From positions 62,001 to 126,000 of the forward strand of contig CAVXCA010000092.1 of the NCBI GenBank assembly GCA_963759955.1: a DNA stretch of 64,000 bases, in the 5' to 3' direction. The DNA is from Roseiarcus sp963759955. Its GTDB lineage: Bacteria > Pseudomonadota > Alphaproteobacteria > Rhizobiales > Beijerinckiaceae. Position numbers and translations under genes: made by a program. This document shows positions 45,704-55,500 of the stretch, piece by piece (position 1 is the first letter of the stretch; every line of letters begins with the position of its first letter). The notes under the pieces are model-generated. The model saw nothing but the letters and a program-made list of their open reading frames with translations, searched no databases and was not told the DNA's origin.

Positions 45704-46714
45704 GTGCAACGACGACATTTCTTGGCCGGCGCGGCCGCTTTGGCAGGCGGGGCGCTCGTCCCGCGTCTCGCCATGGCCAACGTGCCGACCCCTTTCACCT
45801 TCGACATGACGCCGCCGATGGACAGCCGCGAGAAGTTCATCGCCTGGGGCGTTGCGCAGCGCGGCGAGGATCCGAAATTCCTAGGCGAGCGTTTCGATCG
45901 CTTCGGCGCCATGGTGCGCAACGAGGACATCTGGGACGAGCGCCACAAGCGCGCCTTCCTGCTGACCCCGCGCGAGAAATTCGTGTTGAAGCAGAACCTC
46001 GACCGCGCTTACGAGCACGCGTTTCTCGACATCGGCTTCGGCGTGACGATTTCCGGCCCGCACATCGTCGGCCGCATGACCTCGACGATCGACCCGAAGC
46101 AGGGCGAGAAGGTGCTCGAGATCGGCACCGGCTCGGGCTACCAGTCGGCCTATCTCTCGCACCTGACCGATCAGGTCTACACGATCGAGATCATCAAGCC
46201 GCTCGCCGAGCGCACCCGCGGCATCTACGACGACCTCATCAAGGACGGCTACGTCGAATTCTCGGCGATCCGCTCGCGCAACGCCGACGGCTATTACGGC
46301 TGGGTGAACGACGCCGCCGCGTCGGCCGCGACGCCTTCGCCTGCGGCGGCGCCTGCGCCCGCCGCTTCGCCGAGCCCGGCCCCGGCCGCCGCCGCGACGC
46401 CTTCGCCCGCAGCCTCGCCTTCGCCCGCGGCCGCGGCCGCCGACAACGAGCCGATGATGTTCGACAAGATCATCGTCACCTGCGGCATCGACCACGTGCC
46501 GCCGCCGTTGCTGCAACAGCTCAAGCCCAACGGAATCATGGTCATTCCGGTCGGCCCGCCCGGCGCCCAGCGCGTGCTGAAAGTCGTCAAGACCCAGGCC
46601 GCGGACGGCTCGATCACCGTCTCGCGTTCGGACATCTATGGTGGCCGAATTGTTCCCTTCGTTCCCTTCACCAAGCTCGAGGGCGACGCCATCAAGGGCA
46701 CCCACAACAATTGA
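45704..46714 (+). CDS. pcm: Exported protein-L-isoaspartate O-methyltransferase with low-complexity insertion
   Basis: PCMT-family SAM methyltransferase, 336 aa. The N-terminus VQRRHFLAGAAALAGGALVPRLAMA is a twin-arginine-like or Sec signal. The PCMT domain follows: VTISGPHIVGRMTSTIDPKQGEKVLEIGTGSGYQSAYLSHL (SAM motif I), DKIIVTCGIDHVPPPLLQQLKPNGIMVIPVG and GGRIVPFVPF. Between motif I and the post-II strand sits a ~45-residue Ala/Pro/Ser/Thr insertion of repeated ATPSPAAAPAP type. AGGAGG lies 5 nt before GTG 45704; TTG 45701 is adjacent. Repairing isoaspartate outside the cytoplasm would require SAM there, so the true role or location is open. First gene of a likely operon with the next two. 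Confidence 0.85.
   Translation: MQRRHFLAGAAALAGGALVPRLAMANVPTPFTFDMTPPMDSREKFIAWGVAQRGEDPKFLGERFDRFGAMVRNEDIWDERHKRAFLLTPREKFVLKQNLDRAYEHAFLDIGFGVTISGPHIVGRMTSTIDPKQGEKVLEIGTGSGYQSAYLSHLTDQVYTIEIIKPLAERTRGIYDDLIKDGYVEFSAIRSRNADGYYGWVNDAAASAATPSPAAAPAPAASPSPAPAAAATPSPAASPSPAAAAADNEPMMFDKIIVTCGIDHVPPPLLQQLKPNGIMVIPVGPPGAQRVLKVVKTQAADGSITVSRSDIYGGRIVPFVPFTKLEGDAIKGTHNN
46310..46445. repeat. Low-complexity Ala/Pro/Ser coding repeat in pcm
   Basis: GC-only imperfect repeats of GCGACGCCTTCGCCCGC type encode the A/P/S/T linker that interrupts the methyltransferase domain. Confidence 0.7.
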
Positions 46715-46793
46715 TCGCCTCGCCCCCTCGAGGCCGCGACGCGCGCGCGCTTGACGGCGCGCTCGCGCGCCGGCGAGCCCGGAGCCTTGTTTC

Positions 46794-49467
46794 ATGAACG
46801 ATGCAATCGCGACGGCGGACGTCGGCGCACCGGCGGTCGGCGCGAACGACGAAATCGCGCTCGACGGCCGCGGCCGTCTCGCGCTCTATCTCGCCGTCGG
46901 CCTCGGCGCCGGCGCCGTCATCGCGTTGCAGATCGACATCATGCGGGTGTTTTCGGTCGGCAGCTGGGCCCATTTCGGCTCGCTGGTCGTCAGCCTCGCG
47001 ATGCTCGGCTTCGGCCTCACCAGCGCGGTGATGTGCGTCGCCAAGGACTGGTTCCAGCGCAATTGGCGCGTCGCGGCGGGCGTCGCGCTCGGACTGTTCG
47101 GGCCGCTCGCGGTCGCCGCCAACCTCTATATTCAACAACTCGGCTTCAACGCGATCTTCCTGGTCTCCGATCCCGCGCAGAAATGGAAGCTGCTCGAAGA
47201 TCTTCCTCGCTTCGCTGACGCCGTTTCTCGCCGGCGCGGTGTTTCTCGGCTGCGTCTTCCTGAAGAGCAATCGCACCTTCGGGCGCGTCTATTTCGCCGA
47301 TCTCGCCGGCTCCGGCTTGTGCGGCCTCGTCGTCCTCGTCGCGATGTACGGCTTCACGCCGGCCAACCTCATCGCGGCGCCGCTCGCGCTGTGGTTCGCG
47401 GCGTGCGTCGCTTGGGCTTTCGGTCCTGGGGGCAAGCGCGCGCTGGCGCCTTACGCGGCGGTCGCCCTCATCGCGTTCGGCGGCCATTTCGTCGCCGCGC
47501 CGGCCCTCGGGCTGAGCCGCCTCGCGGTCAACGACTACAAGGGCGTTTCCTACGCGCGCAAGTTTCCTGACGCGAAGAAAGTCTACCAAAGCGCTTCGCC
47601 GTTCGGCTTTCTCGAGGCCTATTCGAGCTCGTATTTGCATTTCGCGCCGGGCCTCTCCGACAACGCGGGCTTCAATCTGCCGGAAATGCCCGCCAACGCC
47701 TATCTTGCGCTCTACATCGACAGCGACGGGCCGATCGGCATCATCCGCGACTTGCCGGCCAAGGACACCGCCTATTTCCGATTCCTGCCGATGTACTATC
47801 CCTACGTGATCAAGAAGGCTCCCAAGACCTTCATCACCCAGTTCGGCGGCGGCATTTCGACCGCGCTCGCGTTGCGCTCGGGCGCCACGGACGTGACGGT
47901 CGCCGAAGGCAATCGCGCCGTGCTCGCCGCCTTCCGCGATCCGGTCATCAAGGATTTCACCGGCGACATCCTCGGCAAGGTGCGTGTCATCGATTACGAA
48001 GGGCGCCACTTCCTTGCGCAAACCAAGGAGCGCTTCGACATCGTCGATCTGAGCCTGGCCGACTCCGTCGGGCTCTCGAATCCCGGCGGCTTCGCCATCG
48101 TCGAAAAGTTCCCCTACACACAAGAGGCGATGGAAACCTACATGCGCGCGCTCAACGACGGCGGCGTGCTGTCGGTGACGCTGTGGAACAAGGAAGAGCC
48201 GCCCAAATCGGTGCTCAAGCTCTATACGACTATGGCCGCCGCGGCGCGCGACGTCGACAGCGCCCACATGGCCAATTCGTTCTTCGTCGCTTCGTCCTAC
48301 CTTTCGACCGCGACGGTGCTCTATAAGCGCGGCGGCTTCACCGCCGACGAAATCGACAAGCTGCGCAAGTACACTCATGCGATGTCGTTCGACGAGATCT
48401 ACTCGCCGGGGCTCTTCTACGACACCTCGCAGACCGACCGCACGCTCGACGGCTACGTCGAGCAGATCTTCGCGGGCGCAGCCGGCGGTCCGCCGGCGCC
48501 GTCCGATGCTTCCGCCGCGACCGACTCCGCCGACTCGACCGCGCCCGCGGACGCCGCTCCGCCCGACGGCAAGGCCGACGACGGCGTGCTTCCCGCGACC
48601 GTCATGGGCCGGCTCACCTGGCATGCGCTGATCAATGGCGGGTGGCCTCAGATCGCCGAGCGCTACGTCTTCAACACGCGCAAGCTGACCAACGACGCGC
48701 CGTATTTCGCGGCGTACGTCAAGACCAAAGACCTGCCGCGAATTCTCGACCGGCTCGAACTGCTCCAGGACGAATGGGGCTATCTGTTGATCTGGGCGAC
48801 GCTCGGCGTCGCCTGCCTTACCGCGACGGTGCTGCTGGCGATCCCCGTCCTTTGGGGCTGGCGGACGATCTTTTCCAAGTCGCGCGGCAAGTTCCTGACC
48901 GTCGTCTATTTCGCCTGTCTGGGCGCCGGCTACATCATGGTCGAGGTCGGCCTCATCGCGCATTTCGTCATGGCGCTGGGCAATCCGACGGTCTCCGCTT
49001 CGATCCTCATCACCGGGATGCTGGTGTTCTCGGGGCTCGGGGCGCTCATCTCCGAGCGCATCCTGCCGCGCATGCGCGCGGTGATGCCGGTCATCTTCCT
49101 CGCCATCGCGGCGCTGCTGATCGGCTACGCGTTGTTCCTCAACATCGCGCTCGACGCGATCGGCGCCTTGCCTTACCTGACGCGGCTTCTGTTTTGCTTC
49201 CTGTTCATCGCGCCGCCCGCTTTCCTGATGGGTTTTCCGATGCCCACCGCGATGACGACGCTCGGGCGGCTCGGCAAGGAGCATCTGTTCATCTGGGCCT
49301 GGGGCGTCAACGGCTGCTTCTCCGTGATCGGCGCGGCGGCGGCGCCGGTCATCGCGACAAATTTCGGCCTCGGCGCGGTGATCGAGATCGCGGGGGTCGC
49401 CTACCTTCTGGCGCTTCCCGCCTTCTTCGGCGTAATATTGGGTAGCGCGCCGAACCGTCTGGCCTAG
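46794..49467 (+). CDS. Membrane spermidine synthase-like protein, reading frame broken by one extra base
   Basis: About 890 aa after correction. N-terminal helices (LALYLAVGLGAGAVIALQIDIMRVF, FGSLVVSLAMLGFGLTSAVMC) are followed by further membrane segments. Next comes a spermidine-synthase-like Rossmann domain (FITQFGGGISTALALRSGATDVTVAEGN..VRVIDYEGRHFLAQTKERFDIVDLSLAD). A Pro/Ala/Asp-rich linker (~48500) and about six more helices to the end complete it. Homology passes from frame 1 to the +1 frame near 47196: LLEDLPRF becomes nonsense while KIFLASLTPFLAGAVFLGC continues. Deleting one base of GAAG at 47196-47199 restores it. The domain lacks an obvious polyamine context; activity unknown. 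Between pcm and a lipoprotein hydrolase, 79 and 32 bp apart. Confidence 0.78.
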
Positions 49468-49499
49468 CGGGCGCCGCAATCGAGCCGGAGGGTCCGACG

Positions 49500-50514
49500 A
49501 TGAACGTTCGACCGTGTCGCGCAGTCGTTGCTTTGGCGAGCGCCGGGTTGGCTTTGGCGCTTGCGGGCTGCGCAGGCGGCCCTGCCGGGCCGCTGGAGTC
49601 GAATGTGTCGCCGCCTTCCAGTCAGCCCAGATTCGTGCAGATGAACGGCGCGAACGTCGCTTTCGCCGAATTCAAGAACTCGGCCTTTCCTTATCGCGGG
49701 CTGATCCCCCCCGACGAAGACAACGACAAGGCGCGGCCGTTTCTCGACGTCAGCGCCGGCGGTCGGCTCGGCCACACGTCGCCGCGCGGCGGCCTGTTGT
49801 GGGAAGACACGACCTACAACGATCGCCAAGTGCTGATCGCCGCAGGAGACGGATTCGATCCCAACCGCCCGGGCACGCTCGTGGTGTTCTTCCACGGCAA
49901 CCAGACGACCTTGGCGCGCGACGTCGTCGGACGGCAGCAGGCGGCCCGCCAGCTCGCGCAATCCGATCTCAACGGCGTGCTCGTCGCGCCGCAACTCGCG
50001 GTCGACGCGGCGGAACTCGAGCGCGGGCAATTTCTGGCGGCCGGGCGCCTTCGCGCAATTCCTCGACGAGGCTGCGGCCAAGCTCGCCGAACTTTATCCC
50101 GGCGTCTCGCGCGCCACGTTCCGGCGCATGCCCGTCGTCGTCGTCGCCTATAGCGGCGGCTATATGCCGGCGGCCTACTCGCTCACTCAGGGCGGCGCGG
50201 GCGATCGGGTCCGGGGCGTCGTGTTGCTCGACGCGCTCTATGGCGAAGAGGACAAATTCGAGCAATGGGTCGAAAACGCCCACTACGGCGCGTTTTTCGT
50301 CAGCGCCTATTCGAGTTCCACGCGCGACCGAAACGTCGCGCTGCGCGGCCGGTTGGAGCGCGACGGCGTCGCGGTTGAGAACGGCCTTCCCGACGGCTTG
50401 CGGCCGGGCGTCGTCGCGTTCGTCGATTCAGGCGACGTCAGCCACGAGGATTTCGTCAATGTCGCGTGGGCGAGCGACCCGTTGCGCGAAGTTCTCTCTC
50501 GCGTCGATCGATAA
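49500..50514 (+). CDS. Alpha/beta-hydrolase-like lipoprotein, reading frame broken by one extra base
   Basis: 337 aa after correction. Signal peptide with lipobox (LALAGC, Cys about residue 23), then LVVFFHGNQTTLARDVVGRQQAARQL (oxyanion HG) in frame 1. The +1 frame continues NFWRPGAFAQFLDEAAAKLAELYPGVSRATF and MPVVVVAYSGGYMPAAYSLTQGG (nucleophile elbow YSGGY) and ends with a plausible His region, DSGDVSHEDFV. Dropping one A of the AA at 50014-50015 joins them as ..DAADSSAGNFWRPG.. and creates a GACTC site. GAGG lies 8 nt before ATG 49500. Third gene of the pcm block. Substrate unknown; probably an outer-membrane-anchored hydrolase. Confidence 0.75.
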
Positions 50515-50529
50515 AGCGGCGCTTGTCCG

Positions 50530-51102
50530 TCAGTTCTGCGGCGTTTCGAGCGAAGCGATGCGGTTGCGCGCTGCGGCGAGGCCGGCCGAGAGCGCACGCG
50601 CATAGTAGTTGCGGGCTTTGGCGGCGTCCCCCTTGAGCCCCACGGCGCCCATGCGCGCGAGCGTCGCAGGATCATAAGTGTCGCCGAGCACGAGAATGGC
50701 GCGGGCGTCGCCGTCTTCGGCGGCGCGCTCGAGGAACGCCCGCGCTCCCGCGATGTCGCCGCCGGCGAGGGCGACGAGGCCTTCCCCGCGCAGGCGAAGC
50801 GCCGCATCGCTGGCGTCGGCGTTCGTTGCGGTCGTCGGCGCCAAAGCGAGCTCTTGGGTCGGCGAGGCCGCGGCCGCCGTCTGCGGGCTGGCGCGCAAGG
50901 CTGTCGCCAGCTTCTTGAGCGCGGCCTTGTCGATCCCCGGCGCGGCGCTCGTGTCGGCCGCGCTGGTCACGAATACCGGCTGCTCCACCGCCGGCCGCGC
51001 GTTCACCGCGACTGGCTCGATCTGGGGCCAAAAGGCGAGAGTGAGAACGCCTACGATAGCGCCGGCGAAAATGCCGGCGACGGCTTTCAGCAAGATCGGC
51101 AT
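50530..51102 (-). CDS. Membrane-anchored Sel1/TPR-like repeat protein
   Basis: 190-aa protein with an N-terminal anchor (LLKAVAGIFAGAIVGVLTLAFW) and an Ala/Thr-rich spacer. Its C-terminal Sel1-like pair of helices reads LVALAGGDIAGARAFLERAAEDGDARAILVLGDTYDPATLARMGAVGLKGDAAKARNYYARALSAG. Such modules mediate protein contacts. It starts 13 bp after the TAXI-type protein stop, so the two are co-expressed and may act together in the periplasm. No catalytic motif. Confidence 0.75.
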   Translation of the reverse strand: MPILLKAVAGIFAGAIVGVLTLAFWPQIEPVAVNARPAVEQPVFVTSAADTSAAPGIDKAALKKLATALRASPQTAAAASPTQELALAPTTATNADASDAALRLRGEGLVALAGGDIAGARAFLERAAEDGDARAILVLGDTYDPATLARMGAVGLKGDAAKARNYYARALSAGLAAARNRIASLETPQN

Positions 51103-51115
51103 GGGGTGCCTCTCG

Positions 51116-52444
51116 TCATTGTCCTGCGCCGCGCCATTGCATCAGACTGTCGTAGAGACGATCGGAGTCCTTGGCGCCGGGACCGCCGTTCGCCAATGTC
51201 GCGGTCTTGGCGACCGCGCGGAACGCGTCGAACGAAGCGTCCGGCGCGCTTGCGTTGAGATCGATCCACGCCTGCGCCGCCCGCAGGCGCGGCCACGGCG
51301 CGGTGGCGGCGAAGTTGACGTCGCGCCAGCTCGCGTCGTTGTCGGGGGCGAGCAATTTGTCGAACCCTTCGAAGAACGATTTGGTCAGCGCCGCGGATCG
51401 TTCGGCGCGTGGGGAGGTCGACGCCGCGTCGAGCGCGACGAGCGCCATCGGCGCGCCGAGCGTGTCGACCTTTTCGTTGGCGCCAATGAGATTCGGCCGG
51501 TCCTTCGCCGTCAATCGCGCCGGCGCGTAGAGCGGTCGCAGCGACGGCGACCAGGGGATCGCGACGACGTGGAAGCGTCCATCCTTGCCGAAGTCGGCCA
51601 AAGTCTTCGACGACTTCGCGCCGACCGCCACGACCGCGGCGATCTTGCCCGCCGCCAGATCGGCGAGCGCGGGAGCGAGGGGGGCGAACGAGGGTTTGGG
51701 CGCCACGCCCAGCCGCGCGAACAGCGTCGCGGCGGTGGCCGCGGCCGCGCCGTCGGCGACGCCGAAACCAACGTCGCGTCCCTCGAGTTGACGGACGTCC
51801 ACGACCGCCCGCGGCGCGATGATTTCGACGGTTTCGGCGCCCAGCCGCGCGATATAGGGCGCGCGCTCGCGCCAGTCGGCGGTCGCCTTGTCGTCAGCGA
51901 TGAGCGCGTCGATCGGCGCAATCGCCAAATCGGCGCTGTCGCTCTGCACCGCCTTGGCGAGCGCCGTCGGCGAAGTTCGCCCCGCGATCACGCGGCCCTT
52001 GGCGCCGTTGGCTTGCACAGCCGCGACGAACTCGTTTGCGAGCCGCGCGGCGAGAGAATCGTCCGTGTCGACCAGGATCGAGTAGTCGGCGGGCTTGGGC
52101 GGCGTCGGTTTGGCGGCGACGCCCGGCGCGTCCTTGGCCGGCGTGGCCTTCGGCGCGTCGTCCGCCGCATCCGGCGCGTCGCCCTTTCTCTTGCCTCTCG
52201 CCCGCCAAGCGCCATGCCAAAGCACACGCATCCCGTTGTGATATACGGGGTGGTCGTAGGGCACCATGCCGGGTGGCGGCGTCGGGTCGCTGAAGGCCGG
52301 AAGGGGCGCCGAAAACAACATTAGGCCGGCAAAAGCCGGCCAAAACGCGCCCAAACAAAGCCTTCGCGCGGTTCTGCGCGGGTTCGATTTAACGGCCGAC
52401 GCAGTGCTTTGGCCGGTGCTCGGCCATCTCACGCTCGTTTCCAT
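51116..52444 (-). CDS. TAXI-family TRAP transporter substrate-binding-like protein
   Basis: 442-aa exported protein. A signal region (GAFWPAFAGLMLFSAPLPAFS) is followed by a short GMVPYDHPVYHNGMRVLWHGAW segment and a charged Pro/Ala/Lys linker. A two-lobe binding fold follows: SILVDTDDSLAARLANEFVAAVQANGAKGRVIAG, ADLAIAPIDALIADD, GRDVGFGVADGAAAATAATLFARLGV and the Ala-rich C-lobe. This resembles TAXI solute receptors, but the N-terminal insert is atypical and no TRAP membrane subunits are nearby. ATG 52444 opens the frame, 85 bp after addA on the same strand. It may be a sensor rather than a transporter subunit. Confidence 0.7.
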   Translation of the reverse strand: METSVRWPSTGQSTASAVKSNPRRTARRLCLGAFWPAFAGLMLFSAPLPAFSDPTPPPGMVPYDHPVYHNGMRVLWHGAWRARGKRKGDAPDAADDAPKATPAKDAPGVAAKPTPPKPADYSILVDTDDSLAARLANEFVAAVQANGAKGRVIAGRTSPTALAKAVQSDSADLAIAPIDALIADDKATADWRERAPYIARLGAETVEIIAPRAVVDVRQLEGRDVGFGVADGAAAATAATLFARLGVAPKPSFAPLAPALADLAAGKIAAVVAVGAKSSKTLADFGKDGRFHVVAIPWSPSLRPLYAPARLTAKDRPNLIGANEKVDTLGAPMALVALDAASTSPRAERSAALTKSFFEGFDKLLAPDNDASWRDVNFAATAPWPRLRAAQAWIDLNASAPDASFDAFRAVAKTATLANGGPGAKDSDRLYDSLMQWRGAGQ

Positions 52445-52529
52445 GTTTGCGAGGTTGTAGACAAAATACGGCCTTATCAAGGCGTTAGAAGGAGAATTCG
52501 CGCGTTGTCCCCAGGGATGCGCGTCAGGG

Positions 52530-55500
52530 TTATGAATCGGTCGCGAGATTCGCCAAGGCGTCGTCGAGCGCCGCGGGGGGGATTTCAACGACTTGCGCCG
52601 CGCCGAGCCAGACGAGAAACGCCCGCGCCGGCCGATCGGGATAGAGCGGGGCGAGGGCGGCGCGGTAGAGCGCGAGCTGCGCGACATAGGCCGGGGGGGG
52701 CGCTCCGCCGACGGGCGCGCCGCTCTTGAAGTCGGCGATGAAAACCCCCTCCGCGCCGACGGCGACGCGGTCGATCCGCCCCGCGAACGCCAGGGCGGAG
52801 CGCCCGGGCCGGGGCAGGGCGCCGGCGACCGCCACTTCAGCGCGCGACCCGGCCGCGAACAACGGCGCAAGCTCAGGGCGGGCGAGCGTCGCGAGCGCGC
52901 GCTCGGCGAGTTCCTCGAGTTGTTCGGGCGGCAGCGCGCCGCCCCGCAGCGCCAGAAAGCGCGCCGCGGCCTGCCGGCGCCGCTCGGCCGGGATGTCCGG
53001 CAGGTGTTGCAGCAGGACATGGGCGAGCAGTCCCTCCTGACGGCGCGTGCGGCCCGCTTCGCCCGAGCGAGGGGGAGCGCCGGCGCGCGACGGACTGAGC
53101 GGCGCCGCGGCGGCCTCGCGACCGGCGGACGCCCGAAGCCACGCCGGCGCCTCTTCGCTGCGTGCGGCCGGGGGCGTCGCGGCGACCGCTTGGCCGCCGC
53201 CTGTCTCGCCGAGCCGCAAAATCGTCGCCTCGCCGTCCCAGGGCGCCGGGGCGGGCGTGAGGGCGTCGCCCAGCCCAGAGCGGACGAGATCGAACCAGTT
53301 GTCCCTAGGGCGTCCCCTCACGCCTTCGTAGCCCGCGACGACGAGACGTTGGGCGGCGCGCGTCATCGCGACGTAGAGCAGGCGGCGATGTTCGCCGGCG
53401 GCGCCTTCGCGCGCCCTCTGGCGAGCGCTCGCGAGCGGCGGCGAGTCGTCGCCTCTCTTTGTCGCCCAGACGAGGAGCGGCGGACCGCCGGGCTCCGCGT
53501 CGTCGAGGTCGAGGAGCTTGGCTTCGTTGCGCGCATGGGGCGCCGAGCAAGTGTCGGGCAGGAAGACGATCGGCGCTTCCAAGCCCTTGGCGGCGTGGAC
53601 GGTCATCACCCGCACGCTGTCGCCTTCGTCTTCCATGTCGCGCTTGATGGCGAAATCCGTCGCCTCGATTTCCGCGAGAAAGGCGTGCAGCGACGGCGCC
53701 GTCTTTTGTTCGTGGGCGAGGGCGAGAGCCATGAATTCGTCGATCGCGTCGGCAGCCTCGGGCCCGAGCCGGCCCAGCAGCGCGCGCCGTCCGCCGTCCT
53801 CGCCGACGAGACGCGCGTAGAACAAGTAGGGCGTATGGTTCACGGCGCGCCGGCGCCACGTCTCGACGCGGCTTCGCGCCAGCGCGAACCGCTCGTCGGC
53901 GCTCTGCGCCAACGCTTGCGCGAGCGAGCCCGCGCGCTGCGGCGCCAGCGCCATGAGATCGCAATCATCGAGGCCGACGAGCGGCGATTTCAGCGCCGCG
54001 GCCAGCGTCAGGTCGTCGTCGGGCAGCAGCGCGGAGCGGCCGACGGCGATCAGGTCCATCACCGCGATGGAATCGCGTAAGGTCAGGCGGTCGGCGCCGG
54101 CGGTCTTGACGCGCCTCTCCTTGAGCGCGCGGATCATCGCTTCGAAAAAGGCGCCGCGCGACCGCACGAGGATCATCACGTCGCCGGCGGCGACCCGTCG
54201 CGACTCGTGCGTTACGGCGTCGCGCACGCGTTCGGGCGAGTCCGGCGAAAGCCAGCCCTCGATGACTTCGGCGATGCGGCGCGCGAGCGCCACCGGCGGA
54301 TCTGCGCTTGCGCTCGCGTCGAGCGGCATGCGCCAATCCTCGCGCTCGGCCGATTTGGCCGTCGCGATCGGCGCCCACAATTCGATCGTCCCCGGCAGGT
54401 CGGCGTGAAACGCGTCGTGCGGCGGCGGCTTCTCGTCGTCCCCGGTGAGGCCGCGCCAGGCCGCCTCGGCGGCGAACACGCGATCGACGCCTTCGAGCAC
54501 CCGCGGCGCGGAGCGGAACGAAAGCGCGAGGCGAATCCAGTCGAAATCGAGCTCGGCTTCACGGTGGCGCCGTTCCAGTTCGCGCCGCACCGAAGAGAAC
54601 ATCTTCGGCGCGGCGCCCTGGAAGGAGAAGATCGATTGCTTGTCGTCGCCGACCGCGAAGAACGTGCGCCGCCGGCTGTGCGCGCCGGCGCCGGAAAGAA
54701 ACTCGTCGCAAAGCTTGGTCAGGATCGCCCATTGCGGCGCGGAGGTGTCCTGGGCCTCGTCGACCAGGATATGATCGACGCCGGCGTCGAGCTTGTAGAG
54801 CACCCAGGCCGCGTCAGCGCGCTCCAGCAGATGAAGCGTGCGGGCGATCAGGTCGTCGAAATCGAGCAGACCGCGCTCGCCTTTGAGATGCGCGTATTCG
54901 GCAAGGACGGCCTGTGCGACGTCGATCAGCGCGAGGCTGCGCTCCAGAGCCTCGGCGCTGCGCAGCCGATCGCGCAGCGCGATCAGCCGCTCCTGCTCGT
55001 CGCTCAGGCGCTGCGGCAAATCGGGCAGGCGCTTGGCGAGCGTGTTGGTGACGAGTTTGCGTTGTCGGCCGCCGCGCGGCGCGCCCTCGCCCTTTTCGGT
55101 GAAGAAGGCTTCGAGATAGGCGGCGAGGCGTTCGTCGGGTTCGCTCGCCTCGGCGGCGCGACGCAAGCTCGCGGCGACGCCGTTATCGTTGGCGCTCCCT
55201 TGCTCGAGTTCGGCCGCCCATCCCGCCCATTGCGGCCTCGCGCGGGTCATTTCGCGCTTGATCGAAGCGGTGGTCTCGCTCGCGCCGAGCCCGAGCTTGC
55301 GCCGCAGCGCCGCGCCATAGGCGGCGCCCTCGCCGAGCGCCTCGATTTCGCTGCGCCGCCCGAGCGCCTCCTTGATGAGATCGTCGAAGCCTTCGGCGCC
55401 GACGTCCCGCGCAATTCTTGCGATCGCTTCTTCGCGCTCGGGCGAAAGCGGCGCAGCGGCGAAAGCGCGCGCGCGCGCCTCGTCCATGAGCAGCGCCGCC

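Noticed and set aside
46310..46445. Satellite or CRISPR-like repeat
   Set aside because: Imperfect GC-rich repeats that stay in frame and encode an Ala/Pro/Ser linker within pcm; no spacer structure.
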